29,579 bases of DNA from contig PYST01000428.1 of NCBI GenBank assembly GCA_003049485.1, forward strand, positions 1 to 29,579. Reading direction: 5' to 3'. Source of the stretch: Ophioceras dolichostomum. Its lineage: Eukaryota > Ascomycota > Sordariomycetes > Magnaporthales > Ophioceraceae. Both the position numbers and the translations under genes were made by a program. Below, piece after piece: positions 8,912-19,839 of the stretch. Position 1 is the first letter of the stretch. Every line of letters begins with the position of its first letter. The notes under the pieces were generated by a model. That model saw nothing but the letters and a program-made list of their open reading frames with translations. It ran no database searches and was not told the DNA's origin.

Positions 8912-11900
8912 AAGATTGATGAGTTCGATCCAGGGTTCGGGAACACGCGGGGAGGGATGCTGGCGATGCTCGGCGACAGATGTGCCGACTTGGCATGGCT
9001 TCCCGCGAAGGCGAAGGAAGCATGACTGATCCCCCTTTTATTTGTTTGTGTGGATCATGGTCCTTGGTTGGCTCGTCGACAGCGGTCCTGATGGTCCAGA
9101 GGGTCCTGATGGTCGACCATCGAAACCTCCATCAAGGGCAGGGGGATGACCTAGGCTTAGTCCCCATGACGCACCAAGAAAGAAAAAAGGGGGAAATGAA
9201 GGCCTGCCAGCGTGATGCCAAGCTCTCGTGACATGACTTGTTGAGGAAGCAAATTTCGTTGCCGTGCACATCGATGAGAGATTCTGGGTAGGATGCGATG
9301 GTAGGCGAGGGCAGGCGGTTGCAGTCCAGGCCGCCTCTAATCCCCATCATCCAGTCCATCCAGTCGACTGACCGAGAGGAAAAGCCCAATGGTGTAACAG
9401 ACAGACGTAATAGGGGTGCTGAAGCGACCCCAAATACGCCGGGGCAGGCGGCAAAGCGAAGGCACATGCACACATCGTGAATGAAGAGTGATGAGAGGTG
9501 GTGGCCTGTCCTGCCCTGTGGCGTAGCTCACACTTGCGCGGGAGGCGGTCGATGGAGGCCAGAGTCCACAAGGGGACAACAGGCAAGACAGGGCAGGGAG
9601 GCATGCCAGGCGGGATATTAAAGATGAGATCATGCGGGATGTTGCACTTAATCCTCTCGTAACCCACCCATCGGCTCAACCACGCCACACCATCTTGGAA
9701 TGGAGAAAAAACCAGCCAATCAGAGCACGCCGTTCATTTGGCAGGCACGAAGGGGATGCACGTAACGGATTCTTCTCTTTTCTTCAGGGGTATTCGGCCT
9801 TGTTTGTCCCAATTTCCCCAATCCCATCTGTCTCTCGTGGCTGGGGGAAGATGGGCCGGCGTCATTTTGTTTGACCCTGTGCTAGCTTTTTCGTTTTGGC
9901 GCCAGGCGCCCAGCGAGGAACCGGTGTGGAGATCGCTCCGATCTTCTTTCCCCCACTCCATCGAGAGCCGCCTCTCCGATTGTTGGCCTGCGAGTTCTGA
10001 CTGGTCCTTCGCTTCGTTCCCCGAAAGGTCTCTTGACCCCAAAGACCCTAAAGTGAGACAGCGTCATTAGCTCCCGAGGTTGTGCAAAAACATCGATCAA
10101 CGGCCGCTATTGGATGATAGACAGCCAGACCGCCCTGTTCTTGGGACCTCAAGCGCCCACACCTGGCTAATGGCTGCTGTGCGTGGTGTGCTTGCTCGGG
10201 TTCGAGGTGAGCGAGACTTGAGCGAGACATTTCGGACGACGTCGTTGCATCTTTGGGCGGCTTACAGATCACGCCGACGATGGTGGAAATTGATGAGGGC
10301 AAGAAAAAAACTTGAATGGCTGCAACTGCAACCCTCACGAACTGTCGGCCATCTCGGGTATAGCCCGTTAGGGCTTGCACGCCCAGCTCTCCAGCCTCAC
10401 ATTCTCACACCATCGCACGTCCGTCCTTTTTCTGCCCAGACCTGCAGCGTACCCTGCGAGCATGCAGCATTGATGTCCAGCAGCTAGCTGGAGGTAGCTG
10501 ATTAGGCCGACAGGGTAGAGGTCACGAAGAAGAAAGCCACACAGCAAGACAGAAAGCAAGCTCGGCAGCACTAACGCCGAACCCGACCATGATTTTTTTT
10601 TTTCCTGCGGCACCTCGCAGTTGCAGGGCTTCTGTTCCTTCCATTGCAAGGACTTTTTCTTCGTAGCTAGCTTGCAGGCTTGCGAAAGCATCTGCCACGG
10701 CATTCAATGCCCATCCAGCTCAAGGCGTGCACATCCACATCCCCTCCGAAAAAAGCCAGCCACCATTGGTTCCACGTAGGAGGAGCCAGACCCAACACGC
10801 CACGCCATGCCGAAACAACGCAGCAGGACCAAACCAGATTCGGGGTGCTCGCCAGCGTTCGCCGGAGGGGTTACGATGCGAGTTGACGTTCGTTGATACC
10901 CATCCATGCACATGCGCTGGCCCCAATAGTTGGATGTACCTCAGCTGCTCCCTCACCAGGGAGCTTTTCTATTCGTCAATTGGGCAGGCACGGGCTCTTT
11001 TTACCTTGCTTGGACTTCCTTGGACCTGGCTGGTATCTAGTGCCTGTCGGACCTGTCGGTTTGCCCGTCCGTCGCTCGCCCGGGAGGATAGAAGCCGTCT
11101 GCAGTCTGCACGCGCTGTATGGACGAGTACCTCACCTACCTCCTATCGCTCCTGTCTGCCTCGAGAACAAGGGAAATACGGACGGAAAAGTTGCCGTTCG
11201 GGTCGGCGAGTTATAATGACATTGATAATGCTGGACAAATAATGGAGCCACTTCCATCCAGCCTCTCCTACCCAATGTTCCTCCCAGACCAAGACAAGAA
11301 TACGACCAAAGGATCACGGCGACATTTTGCGGATCCGAGGGAGGGTAGGGTGCCGTAGTAATTTTTGTCAGGTCCGAGTACAGACGACGGCGCAGATGGG
11401 AAGCGGCGGCGGCAGAGGTGGAAGGCAGCAAGACGCAGACGAAAACTCGCTCACACTCATCGGGTTTAGCTGCCTAGTGGCCCCCTGATGACTGTTGTGA
11501 ATCATCGTCACCGTCCTCAGCCAGAATCCACAACCAGAGCAGCAAGCCAGCGCACGCTTTGCTGGGCCACCGTCATTGCCCAATGCAGTGATGCTATGAG
11601 ATGATAGATTGTTTGGGATGGCACGTCCGTTCATTTCTTGTTTCCCCGCGATTGGGCCTTGCAGGAACCGTGGTACCCTGTCTGCCTGCCCGGATCTGTC
11701 CATGCTAGCGAGCGAGGGTTAATAACGGGAAATACATGCAAGCGTATTTTTTTTTTTACCCCCCGAATATTTTTCCTTCCCTCTCTTACCAGCTCCAGCA
11801 TCCCGCCCACCGGCCGCCGCCGCCACGCCTTCACTAACCCTTCTTCACCGCACCTTGCATGCATATGCGTCCTTGTCACTTGCTAGATCGAGCAGTCCGG

Positions 11901-12308
11901 TTTCCTGGTACTAGTCCCTGTTCCCTTTTTGTTTCCCTTAAAGCGAGGTTGGTGCCCAGATTCCTCCCCCCTGTCCTGTAGAAGAAATTTTCTGGAAATA
12001 AAGATGTTCGGTCCGCCACCTCTCGTTGGCCTCACCGACCCACGTCCTCCGCCTCCTTCGTCCTCCTTGCTTGCTTGCATGCATGTTGCTTGTTCCTCTC
12101 CCTGGCTTTATCACTGCGTGATGTGATAAGAAGGTTGTCCCCATTCTCCAGCATCTTTTATGTTCTCTTAAAAGGTAGCAGGCCAACGGCTCTCCAGCCA
12201 AGCCAAGCAGTGAATACCTACCTACCACTACTTACCTACACTTAATACGTACCTACCCATCACCCCTACCGGCATTGGATATCACTGTCGAAGCAAAATC
12301 TATCTACC
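8912..12308. other. Gene-free stretch of about 3.4 kb before the FAD oxidase
   Basis: No frame here has a recognisable domain or a usable exon chain; open frames (for example 9738-10070, 10727-11242, 10893-11216) are short and compositionally unlike the flanking genes. Visible structure: an imperfect short duplication of GGTCCTGATGGTC around 9084-9117, T-runs of 11 at about 10593 and 11747, CT-rich runs at about 11760-11870, and CTACC/TACCTA-type repeats at about 12215-12260 just before the oxidase start. The right end probably holds the oxidase promoter and 5' UTR. A non-coding RNA or a fast-evolving gene cannot be excluded by eye. Confidence 0.5.
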
Positions 12309-14142
12309 ATGGGGAATGCTCCGTCGTCCCTGCAGACGTGTCTCAACGCGGTCTGTGCCGGCAGGGCCGACTGCGTGGGCTACCCGGCCTACGCGAACGA
12401 CCTGATCTATCAGGCGGCCTGGGTCAAGCCGTATAACCTCGATGCACCGGCCGCGGTCAACCCAATCGCCGTCATAAGGCCAAACACGGCCGATGAGGTG
12501 GCTGCCGTCGTGAAATGCGCTGTAGCCAACGGGAACAAGATCCAGGCCAAGTCTGGCGGCCACTCGTACGGGTATGGACACCACCACCCCTGCACCCCTC
12601 GATATCGGACATTGGACATCCCTGACTGACTGACTGTCTGCACCACAGAAACTATGGTGAGATTCTCGCCCTCCTAGCAGCCGCTCCTGTCAGGGGCTTG
12701 GCTGGTTGGATTCCTCCATCTCGAGAGCTCCGCCTCCTTGCTAACATTCCCCTCTGGAAGGTCTCGGCGGTCCTGGCGTAACTGATGTTATCGCCATCGA
12801 TCTCGTCAACTTGTCGAAATTCGAAGTCGATCGGACAACGTGGAAGGCGACTATTGGAGCCGGCCGCAAGCTCGGGGACGTCTCGCAGCTGCTGCACGAC
12901 AATGGCGGTAGGGCGATGGCGCACGGAGTTTGCCCGGGCGTCGGGATCGGTGGGCACGCGACGATTGTACGAACCTTCTGGCCCAGACCCCTTTTCTGTA
13001 ACCCGCCGGCTCGGAAATTCCGCCACCCGGAAAAAGGAGCGCTTTGGCAAGTCCAGAGTGGCAACTAACACTTTCCTCGTTTGTCGCAATAGGGCGGTCT
13101 CGGGGCGATGTCTCGCATGTGGGGATCGTGCCTAGACCACGTTCTTGAGGTGCAGGTGGTGACAGCGGACGGTACCGTCACGCGTGCCAGCGATACCCAG
13201 AACTCGGACCTGTTCTTTGTGAGTTACAACCCCTGAAGAAGACGATGCTCTGATAAGGTAGAGGAATCCTGGCTGACCTCTCAGTAGGCCCTCAAAGGAG
13301 CCGGCGCCAGCTTTGGCGTCATCACCGAGTTCGTCATGAAGACGCACGAGGAGCCCGGCGCGGCGGTCCAGTACTCGTACTCGTTTACCTTTGCCTCTAT
13401 GCGGGACCAGTGGAAGACGTTCAAGACCTGGCAGGACGTGATCCGCGACCCGGCGCTCGACCGCCGCTTCGGCAGCCAAATCATCATCACCCCCCTCGGC
13501 GTCATCATCCAGGGCACCTTCTTCGGAACCCAGGCCGAATTCACGGCGACCGGCATCCCGGCCAAACTCCCCGGCAACGGCAACGGTTCGATATTGTTGA
13601 ACGACTGGCTCGGGACGCTGGCCCACAACGCCGAGAGTGAAGCGCTGTACGTGTCCAAGATCCCGTCGCCCTTCTACTCCAAGTCGCTGGGATTCCGCCA
13701 GCAGGACCTGCTGTCGGACGCGGCGATCCAGAAGCTGTTCAACTACATCGCCGACACGGACAAGGGCACTCTGATCTGGGCCATCATTTTCGACCTGGAG
13801 GGAGGCGCGATAAACGACGTGCCCATGAACGCGACTGCCTACGCCCACCGTGACAAGACCATGTTCTACCAGAGCTACGCCGTCGGCATCCCGCAGATCA
13901 GCACTGCGACTCGCAACTTCGTCACTGGCCTGCACAATACCATCGTCTCGTCGATCCCATCGCAAGCGGGCGCGGCCTCGCTCTACGCTGGATATGTCGA
14001 CCCGGCCCTCGGCGATAGTGCCCAGGCGGCCTACTGGGGCACCAACTACCCGGTCTTGCAGCAGGTCAAGGCCAAGTGGGACCCCAAGGACGTTTTCCAC
14101 AACTTGCAGAGTGTCCGCCCAGCCACTGTACAGCAAAGGTGA
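12309..14142 (+). CDS. FAD-linked oxidase, BBE-like, bicovalent flavin type (five exons)
   Basis: Exons 12309-12571, 12649-12656, 12761-12966, 13093-13218 and 13288-14142 give 485 residues. The FAD_binding_4 (PCMH) domain covers about residues 45-215. H85 in KSGGHSYG and C148 in HGVCPGVGIGGHATIGG are the two residues that bind FAD covalently in glucooligosaccharide-oxidase-like enzymes, so bicovalent flavin is expected. The BBE C-terminal motif is present as WDPKDVFHNLQSV. Family members oxidise sugars, alkaloids or secondary-metabolite intermediates and make H2O2; the substrate is unknown. Exon 2 is only 8 nt (AAACTATG). It is required: it supplies NY(G) of the conserved GGHSYGNYGLGG segment, and joining exon 1 to exon 3 directly hits a stop. 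The N-terminus MGNAPSS has no secretion signal but fits the N-myristoylation pattern. Confidence 0.9.
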
Positions 14143-14307
14143 GAAAAGCAAGGAAAAGGGGGGGGAGGCCAAAGGAAGGGGGGCGAGTAAATAACGACAG
14201 GGGCTTGTTTGCACATACCACTGGGGAGGTCCCAGTATTTTCTCTTCTGCCGCACTTGCTGCGGACCGTTTTGACTGCTTTATGAGACCCTGTATTAATA
14301 CACTGCT

Positions 14308-14691
14308 ATGTTTTTTTCTTTCTTTTTTGCTGTCGCATCCTTGCTCCTTGGCTTCTTGGGGATGGTCTTTTTGCCACTGCCGTTTCTGTTGGCTTTAGCG
14401 AATCGGCGCTTCCTGCACTGCTATGCCAGGTGTCTCGCAGTTCCTCCGACCACAGCACTCCTCCCGCCTCCAATTCAGTTACTCTCCTTCCTATTCGAGC
14501 CTTCGAGCGGAACTGACGATGCCTCCACACTCCACAGCAACGGGACGGCCACAACGACAACGACCTCTCCAACCGCCACCCCTCAGGAGACCGGCAAATC
14601 CCGGGGTTCGAAGGCGGTGTCCCTCAGTGGGTCGACCGGGGTGCTGCTGGTGGTCCTGGTCTTGGCCACTCAGTTGATGCTGTTGGTCTGA
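14308..14691 (+). CDS. Possible small membrane or GPI-anchored protein
   Basis: A 127-codon frame. The N-terminus (MFFSFFFAVASLLLGFLG) and the following 15 residues are strongly hydrophobic and could serve as a signal or membrane anchor. The second half is Ser/Thr-rich (LHSNGTATTTTTSPTATP) and ends in a hydrophobic tail, TGVLLVVLVLATQLMLLV. Small residues (SLSGS) come just before that tail, as at GPI-attachment sites. No cysteine framework or known domain is seen. The frame begins only 165 bases after the oxidase stop, so it may lie in that gene's 3' UTR, or it may be the last exon of a gene I have not resolved. Function unknown. Confidence 0.35.
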   Translation: MFFSFFFAVASLLLGFLGMVFLPLPFLLALANRRFLHCYARCLAVPPTTALLPPPIQLLSFLFEPSSGTDDASTLHSNGTATTTTTSPTATPQETGKSRGSKAVSLSGSTGVLLVVLVLATQLMLLV

Positions 14692-15000
14692 GCAGGGCAG
14701 GCCTTCGACCATCATCAGCACGGAAACGGCCCGTGGTGGTCGCATCGCAGGCCGGTGGCACGGTAGTGAAAAGGGAGGGGGGAGGGGGCCACATCGGTGA
14801 GGGCCCGCAGGTGTGGTGGTGGGTGGTGGTGGTGCCTGTGCCTGGCAGGAAACAGAGGACGGCTGCCTCCGTCACACGCATAACGCATATGCGAGACACA
14901 GCGACAACGCCTCGCTGTGCCGCGATCCCTTTCCCTTACTCATCTCATTTCCATTCCTTTAGAAATGATTTCCAACGACGACGACAATAACAAACGATAG

Positions 15001-15030
15001 GACACGATACGATACGACACGACACGACAG
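15001..15030 (+). repeat. Pentanucleotide microsatellite (GAYAC)n
   Basis: Six 5-bp units, GACAC or GATAC, with the last one GACAG. Confidence 0.8.
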
Positions 15031-15210
15031 ACACAACAGCGATGACAACGACTATAACGACTTCGGGGCACGGCACACTCGAGCGAATGATTCAACGATT
15101 TGGTAATGAGGGGAGCGGTTGTGGAAGGATGAGATGATCTTGTGACCATCTTTCTTTATGCTTTTATGGGTAGGCGAGCGCTGATTTGATTAGAATTTCT
15201 GTTGCAACTA

Positions 15211-15216
15211 ACGCGT
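15211..15216. promoter_or_regulatory. MCB-like site ACGCGT upstream of MAD2
   Basis: The palindrome ACGCGT, the MluI cell-cycle box bound by MBF (Mbp1-Swi6) in ascomycete yeasts, lies 239 bases upstream of the MAD2 start codon. A single copy of a 6-mer is weak evidence. Confidence 0.25.
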
Positions 15217-15454
15217 ACTAGATTTGGCCGGATATGCAAATATCCGCCATTATATAGCAATATCAGCGAGGGTTGTCTTCTGTTTATGTAATCATGTAGC
15301 CACTTATGCACCAATCCAATCACTATGACCCCTCACTTTTCCACCGTAGCAACCGCCAAATCCAACCCCCAAAGTAAACAAATCGATCGCAACTTTTGAT
15401 CGTCGTCATCAGACCGTCGTCCAAACCGATTGCGCGCACATACTCACGCACAAA

Positions 15455-16588
15455 ATGTCCTCGTCAACAACAGAAAAGGACAAAGACAAGTCCAAGGTGC
15501 ACAAGCTCTCCCTCAAGGGAAGCGCAAAGCTGGTGGCCGAGTTTGTATGTTTTCCCCCGTGTGGAACAAGTCGAGCTGCTGCACCTATCCCCAAGGATCC
15601 TGGGCGGTGTGGGGAAGCTACGCATACTAACAGGAAAACGGACAGTTCCAATATTCGATACACACAATATTGTAGGTGTACACTTCGAAGACGAGGAGCG
15701 CGACTTTCTGGGTGGTCTGGGTATGGGCACTACTAACTGTTGGCTGCCGGGCGGTGCGCACAGGTTCCAACGAGGTGTCTATCCTGCCGAGGACTTCACG
15801 GCGTGAGTACCTACCCTTGCTTTCCAGTCCCTCTGCTCCCACTACCTCGTTGCCAAGAGGAGCAACCGACAGCAAGCATAGCATAGTACTAACCTGTTAC
15901 GTTTCAACTCTAGGGTCAAGAAATATGGCCTCAACATGCTCGGTCTGCCACCGTCGCCCTTGCCGAGGCACCTCCTGCCGAACCTACTATAACAAGAGAT
16001 GACGACCAACGAACTAACCCAACCCTACGCGGAAAAACAGTATCGGCCGACGACCAAGTCAAGGCGTACATCAAGAAGATTATGGGCCAGCTAGACAGAT
16101 GGATGGTCAAGGGCAAGATCTCGAAGCTAGTCATCGTGATCACCGACAAAGACACCGGCGAGCACGTCGAGCGGTGGCAGTTCGACGTGCAGATCTTCGG
16201 CGGCCCCTCCTCCTCCTCCTCCAAGAAGCGCTCCTCCTCCTCCAAAATCGCCGCCGCCGCCTCCGCCTCTCCAGACCAAGAAAACGCCGCTGCAGCCGGT
16301 GCAGCGTCCGAACAACCAGTGCCGCCAGAGAAGACCGAGGCTGAGATCCAAGCCGAGATCGCAGCCATCTTCCGGCAGATCACGGCGTCCGTCACGTTCC
16401 TGCCGCAGCTGGCCGGCGACTGCACGTTCAACGTGCTGGTGTACGCGGACGCGGACTCGGACGTGCCGGTCGAGTGGGGGGACAGCGACGCCAAGGAGAT
16501 CGAGAACGGGGAGAGGGTGCAGCTGAGGGGCTTCAGCACCGCGAGCCATCGGGTCGATACGATGGTTAGCTACCGGCTGTCTGAGTAG
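15455..16588 (+). CDS. MAD2: Spindle assembly checkpoint protein Mad2 (HORMA domain)
   Basis: Five exons (15455-15544, 15646-15671, 15764-15802, 15914-15942, 16041-16588) give 243 residues. The exon joins create FFQYSIHTILFQRGVYPAED and VKKYGLNMLVSADDQVKAYI, which match Mad2 closely. The HORMA fold follows with LVIVITDKDTGEHVERWQFDV and RQITASVTFLPQL, and the safety-belt end reads GFSTASHRVDTMVSYRLSE. Mad2 binds Mad1 at unattached kinetochores and inhibits Cdc20-APC/C. The three internal exons are 26, 39 and 29 nt, very small. The last intron (15943-16040) starts with the unusual GTCTGC, but the frame and homology require it. A Ser/Ala-rich loop of about 45 residues (115-159), running from the Ser run to PPEKTEAEIQ, is much longer than the corresponding human loop. 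Confidence 0.95.
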
Positions 16589-17171
16589 CCGAGTACCTAC
16601 CTAAGTATCCTACATTGATTACTCTAGAGGGGATGCTGTGTAGGGATGGGCGGAGATAACACGTGGGAGAGGCGGAGGAGGCGGAGGAGGCGCTCCTCCT
16701 GTCGTGACCATTGCAGCTTGGCCCGACGGAGTATGGAGGACATGTACAATGTAATGCCGCTTGAGTTCTGCTTGGTATTTCACGTTCTACTTGCTTTCCC
16801 GGCCCTTTATTATCTGGGACAGCTGGTGTTCAGCGTTTGGTTAAAACATATGGTCGGCAAAGTCCGATAAATCTATTTTGTTCTCTCTTCTTCTGGTTTT
16901 TTTCCGTATGTCGCCACCGGCGAAGAAATCCCACTCCTCGCCGCCGTGGGCTGATGATGAAGTCCGACCGTCCTCCTGATTTCCTCACCCCAACCGCCTA
17001 CATACTCCTAATCTACGCTATGCTCACAGCCCTAACCCAGCAACCCGACACTCTATAACGAGGATGAATACATACGCCACTCCTATCCCTCTCTTTGGTG
17101 GAAAGTCTTCTCAGATAATCATAAACGCAAAGAAAAAAGAGATCCTCCGACTTTTAAGGGTCGGGGACCAC
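16589..17171. other. Intergenic region between the convergent MAD2 and UBP14 genes
   Basis: MAD2 (+) and UBP14 (-) end toward each other here. I see only 3' flanking sequence, with a GGAGGC run at about 16670-16690. The short open frames (16646-16870, 16837-17058) have no motif. Confidence 0.55.
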
Positions 17172-19839
17172 TTAGGCAGCCGCAACATCGAGGCGGTTGA
17201 AGAAGTAGACGTAGGCGAACTTCTTCATCTCCTCGACGTCAACCACCTGCACGACCTTCTCGTCGTTGAACAGGACCCACGAAGGAACACCCTCCACCTC
17301 CAGATGTTTCCGAGTGAACGCAACGTAGTGTCTATTCCAAAATCCGGGCGGTCAGTCAGTCGGTAAGTCAGTGGATGGCCCACGCTAGCCCACTTGGTGA
17401 ATGGATGGACAGTGTTCGAAATCTGAGACCTACCCCGTGTGGATGCTCGCGCCTTTATGGCACACAATGCTCTGAAGCTGGAACTTCGCCGGCGTCTCGC
17501 TGCTCCCGACGAGGGCCTTGCCGGCCCCAGACGATCCGCCCTCCGCAGCCGATACGTTGGGCTCCATGGCACCATCGTCATCCGGGTGGCTGAACAGCCA
17601 CTCCACAGCGCGCTCGACATCTCCGCCCGTCTCCCTTAGTGCCCTGATGGCTTTGGCGCCATCGAAGCCCATGGCCCCGAGCATCCCCAGGCTGTCCGGG
17701 TTGGCTACAAAGGCACTTGCACCGCCACCGGCGCCTCCACTACCACTTCCCAGATTCAGTGGCTTGTCGATGTCCGGGTCATCCATGTGGGAAAACAGCC
17801 ACTCCATCGCGGCCGTGGCGTCGCTGTTGCCAGTCGCGTGCAGGGCCCTCTCGCACCGGTTGCGCGGGAAGCCCATCCCCTCCAGCTGGGCGAGCGCCTC
17901 GGCATTGGGGACGAAGGCGGGAGCCGACGAAGCGCCGGCGCTGGAGTCCTCTGGAAGGAGCTCCTCGTCTGGCTGTTGGCCCGGGGACAGATACTGGTCC
18001 AGCAAGTAGGGGTCGTCGTCAACCAGGACCGGCACGTCAACTTTGACGGGCACCCAGTTAACAACAGCCATCTTCCGCGCGTTGACCACCAGCGTCTTGG
18101 GAAGCGTCTTGAACAGTGACCGCTTCTTGTAGCCGTCCTTGCTGCCGCAGGCCGAGCAGGTCAGCTCGACGATCTCCTCGCCCGTCAGGCGGTCGAAGCA
18201 CTCGGAGAGAGTCACGGGCTTGTAGGCTTCGCCCTTAGTGGCTTCCTCCTCTACGCCCTCCGCGGCAGGCAGCTTCTCCAAGGGCACATCAATGAAGATG
18301 CTGTCCTGCTCGTTGGTAGTGTACCGAACCTTCTTGCAGCCCAGGCACTGCAGGCGCTGCTCCAAGACGAAGCGGAACGGCAGGGTAGGGTCGTCTGCGG
18401 ACGAAGGGTGCTTTGAGCGAGTGATCAGTTTGACGAGGTGCTGGAGCAGCTCGAAGGCGTCCTGCTGGTGCATGGTGGAGAACTCCGCGTGGCCGCGGCC
18501 GATGAGGTGCTTGAGCATCGATGGCGCGACGCCCCTCTGATAAGGAACGACATCAGAGTGCTCTGAGGTTGGCGCTGTAACATCCGGGTCTGGTTTGGAG
18601 TAGCGGCCTGAGAGTAGACCGTCACCGATCTTCCGCAGCTGCGTCTCGAGGTCTTGCGCCGGGTCCTGGATGCCGACCAAGTCTCGGGTCACCTGGCCAT
18701 ACCTCTTCTGGAAGGATTCCATCTGGAACAGACACTGAAGAATGCTGGCGAGGTAGCAGCTGTTGCCGAGGTTTTTCAGGCCGGTGAGACCTGGTCCAAA
18801 GAGCGGCTTCAGCTCCTTGCCGTCCTCGGTGGTCATGTTGAACTCCCACGTCAGATTCTGCTCGATCTGCATCTCTGTTAAGCTTTTCTCGGTTTTCTGG
18901 CGCTCAGCCAGGATGATGCCCCAGTTGGCCAGGTGGGCAGCTAAGTTCTCATCGACACGTTCCTCGTCGCATGTGTAGCAGTAGACGTCCGCGGTGCCCT
19001 CCGGCGTGATGGAGCCCAGCTTGACGGCCACGCCGTGGTGCGAGCCGTTGGCATGGGCTAGGGCGTGGCCATTGCCGCCAACGCCGCCGTACTGGGCGCG
19101 GCCGCAGCCGAGATTGCCGCACTGCAGGCAGAGCCACAAGTTCTCCTTCAGGTCGCAGAGGGAGCAGTGGCCCAGGTTCTGTGCCGCGATCTTGCGAGGT
19201 TCGTCCTGCTGCAGGGTGAGGACGTGCTCGCAGCTGGTGAGGTCCAGCTCCCAGGCCTTGACCTCCTCCTTCCTTGAGAACGTGTTGGCGGTCATGATGC
19301 CGTCAATCACCTTTGCCAGCTTCTCGTGGGTCCTGTCGAGCTCGGTGTCGCAGTCGAGACACCTGACCGCTAGGCTGGTGTCGTACCGGTCCGCCTCGGT
19401 CTCGGCCGCGATGGCGAGCTTCGACATCTTGGCCGGCGGTTCATCTCGGACGACGACTTTTCGCGTGCGCTTGATGTTGAGGACGAGAGGATGGCCCAAA
19501 ATGACGTTGTGGAGCTTCGAGTGGTGTCGCTCGCCGGGGCAGCCGCCGTTGAAGCACTGGAGGCAGACGTCGAGGCCGTCCGCGTCGTCCTGCAAACGAG
19601 CTCAGCCCGGTCCGGTCAGCATTAGTTCCAGGAAGCGAGTATAGAGTCATGGGAGAGGATCTCACGCACAATAGAGTCGAAGCATTGCGTACAGTCCTCG
19701 CGGTAGACCGACTGCGCTGGTGTTGGTGGTAGCAGAGCTTCGTGCGTTTGTTCCGCAGATGTCAGCGAGGTTCTGTCTAAGCTTGTCAAGCTTTTGAGGG
19801 AGTGCACCTACTGAGGGACGCCAGATGTGAGCACGCCAT
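17172..19839 (-). CDS. UBP14: Ubiquitin C-terminal hydrolase Ubp14/USP5 (isopeptidase T)
   Basis: Four exons (19839-19812, 19737-19670, 19589-17434, 17331-17172) give 803 residues. The joins make MACSHLASLTLLPPTPAQ, then VYREDCTQCFDSIDDADG, and at the end SIHTG-HYVAFTRKH. Domains: an N-terminal zinc-finger variant (about 1-140), the ZnF-UBP domain (about 174-240; CSLCDLKENLWLCLQCGNLG), and the USP core with catalytic Cys about 310 (GLKNLGNSCYLASIL) and His about 752 (TGHYVAF). Two UBA domains (about 594-633 and 663-700) are inserted in the core, each ending in AMEWLFSH or AVEWLFSH. Ubp14 disassembles free, unanchored polyubiquitin chains after they leave the proteasome substrate; the ZnF-UBP domain reads the free C-terminus. 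The exon-1 start replaces a false longer frame upstream. It diverges from the ankyrin gene. Confidence 0.95.

Larger units (their letters stand above)
14692..15454. other. Intergenic region and MAD2 promoter
   Basis: No gene seen. It contains a GGTGGT-rich run near 14815-14835, a pentanucleotide repeat at 15001-15030, an ACGCGT site at 15211 and an A+T-richer part from about 15150 to 15300. The right half is the presumed MAD2 promoter. Confidence 0.5.

Noticed and set aside
10727..11242. 171-codon plus-strand frame in the long gene-free stretch
   Set aside because: No domain, mixed low-complexity composition and competing frames of similar length on both strands.
13132..14214. Long open frame (360 codons) on the minus strand
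   Set aside because: It is antisense to the last exons of the FAD oxidase, which has strong motif support; GC-rich coding DNA often leaves the opposite strand open. No motif was seen in it.
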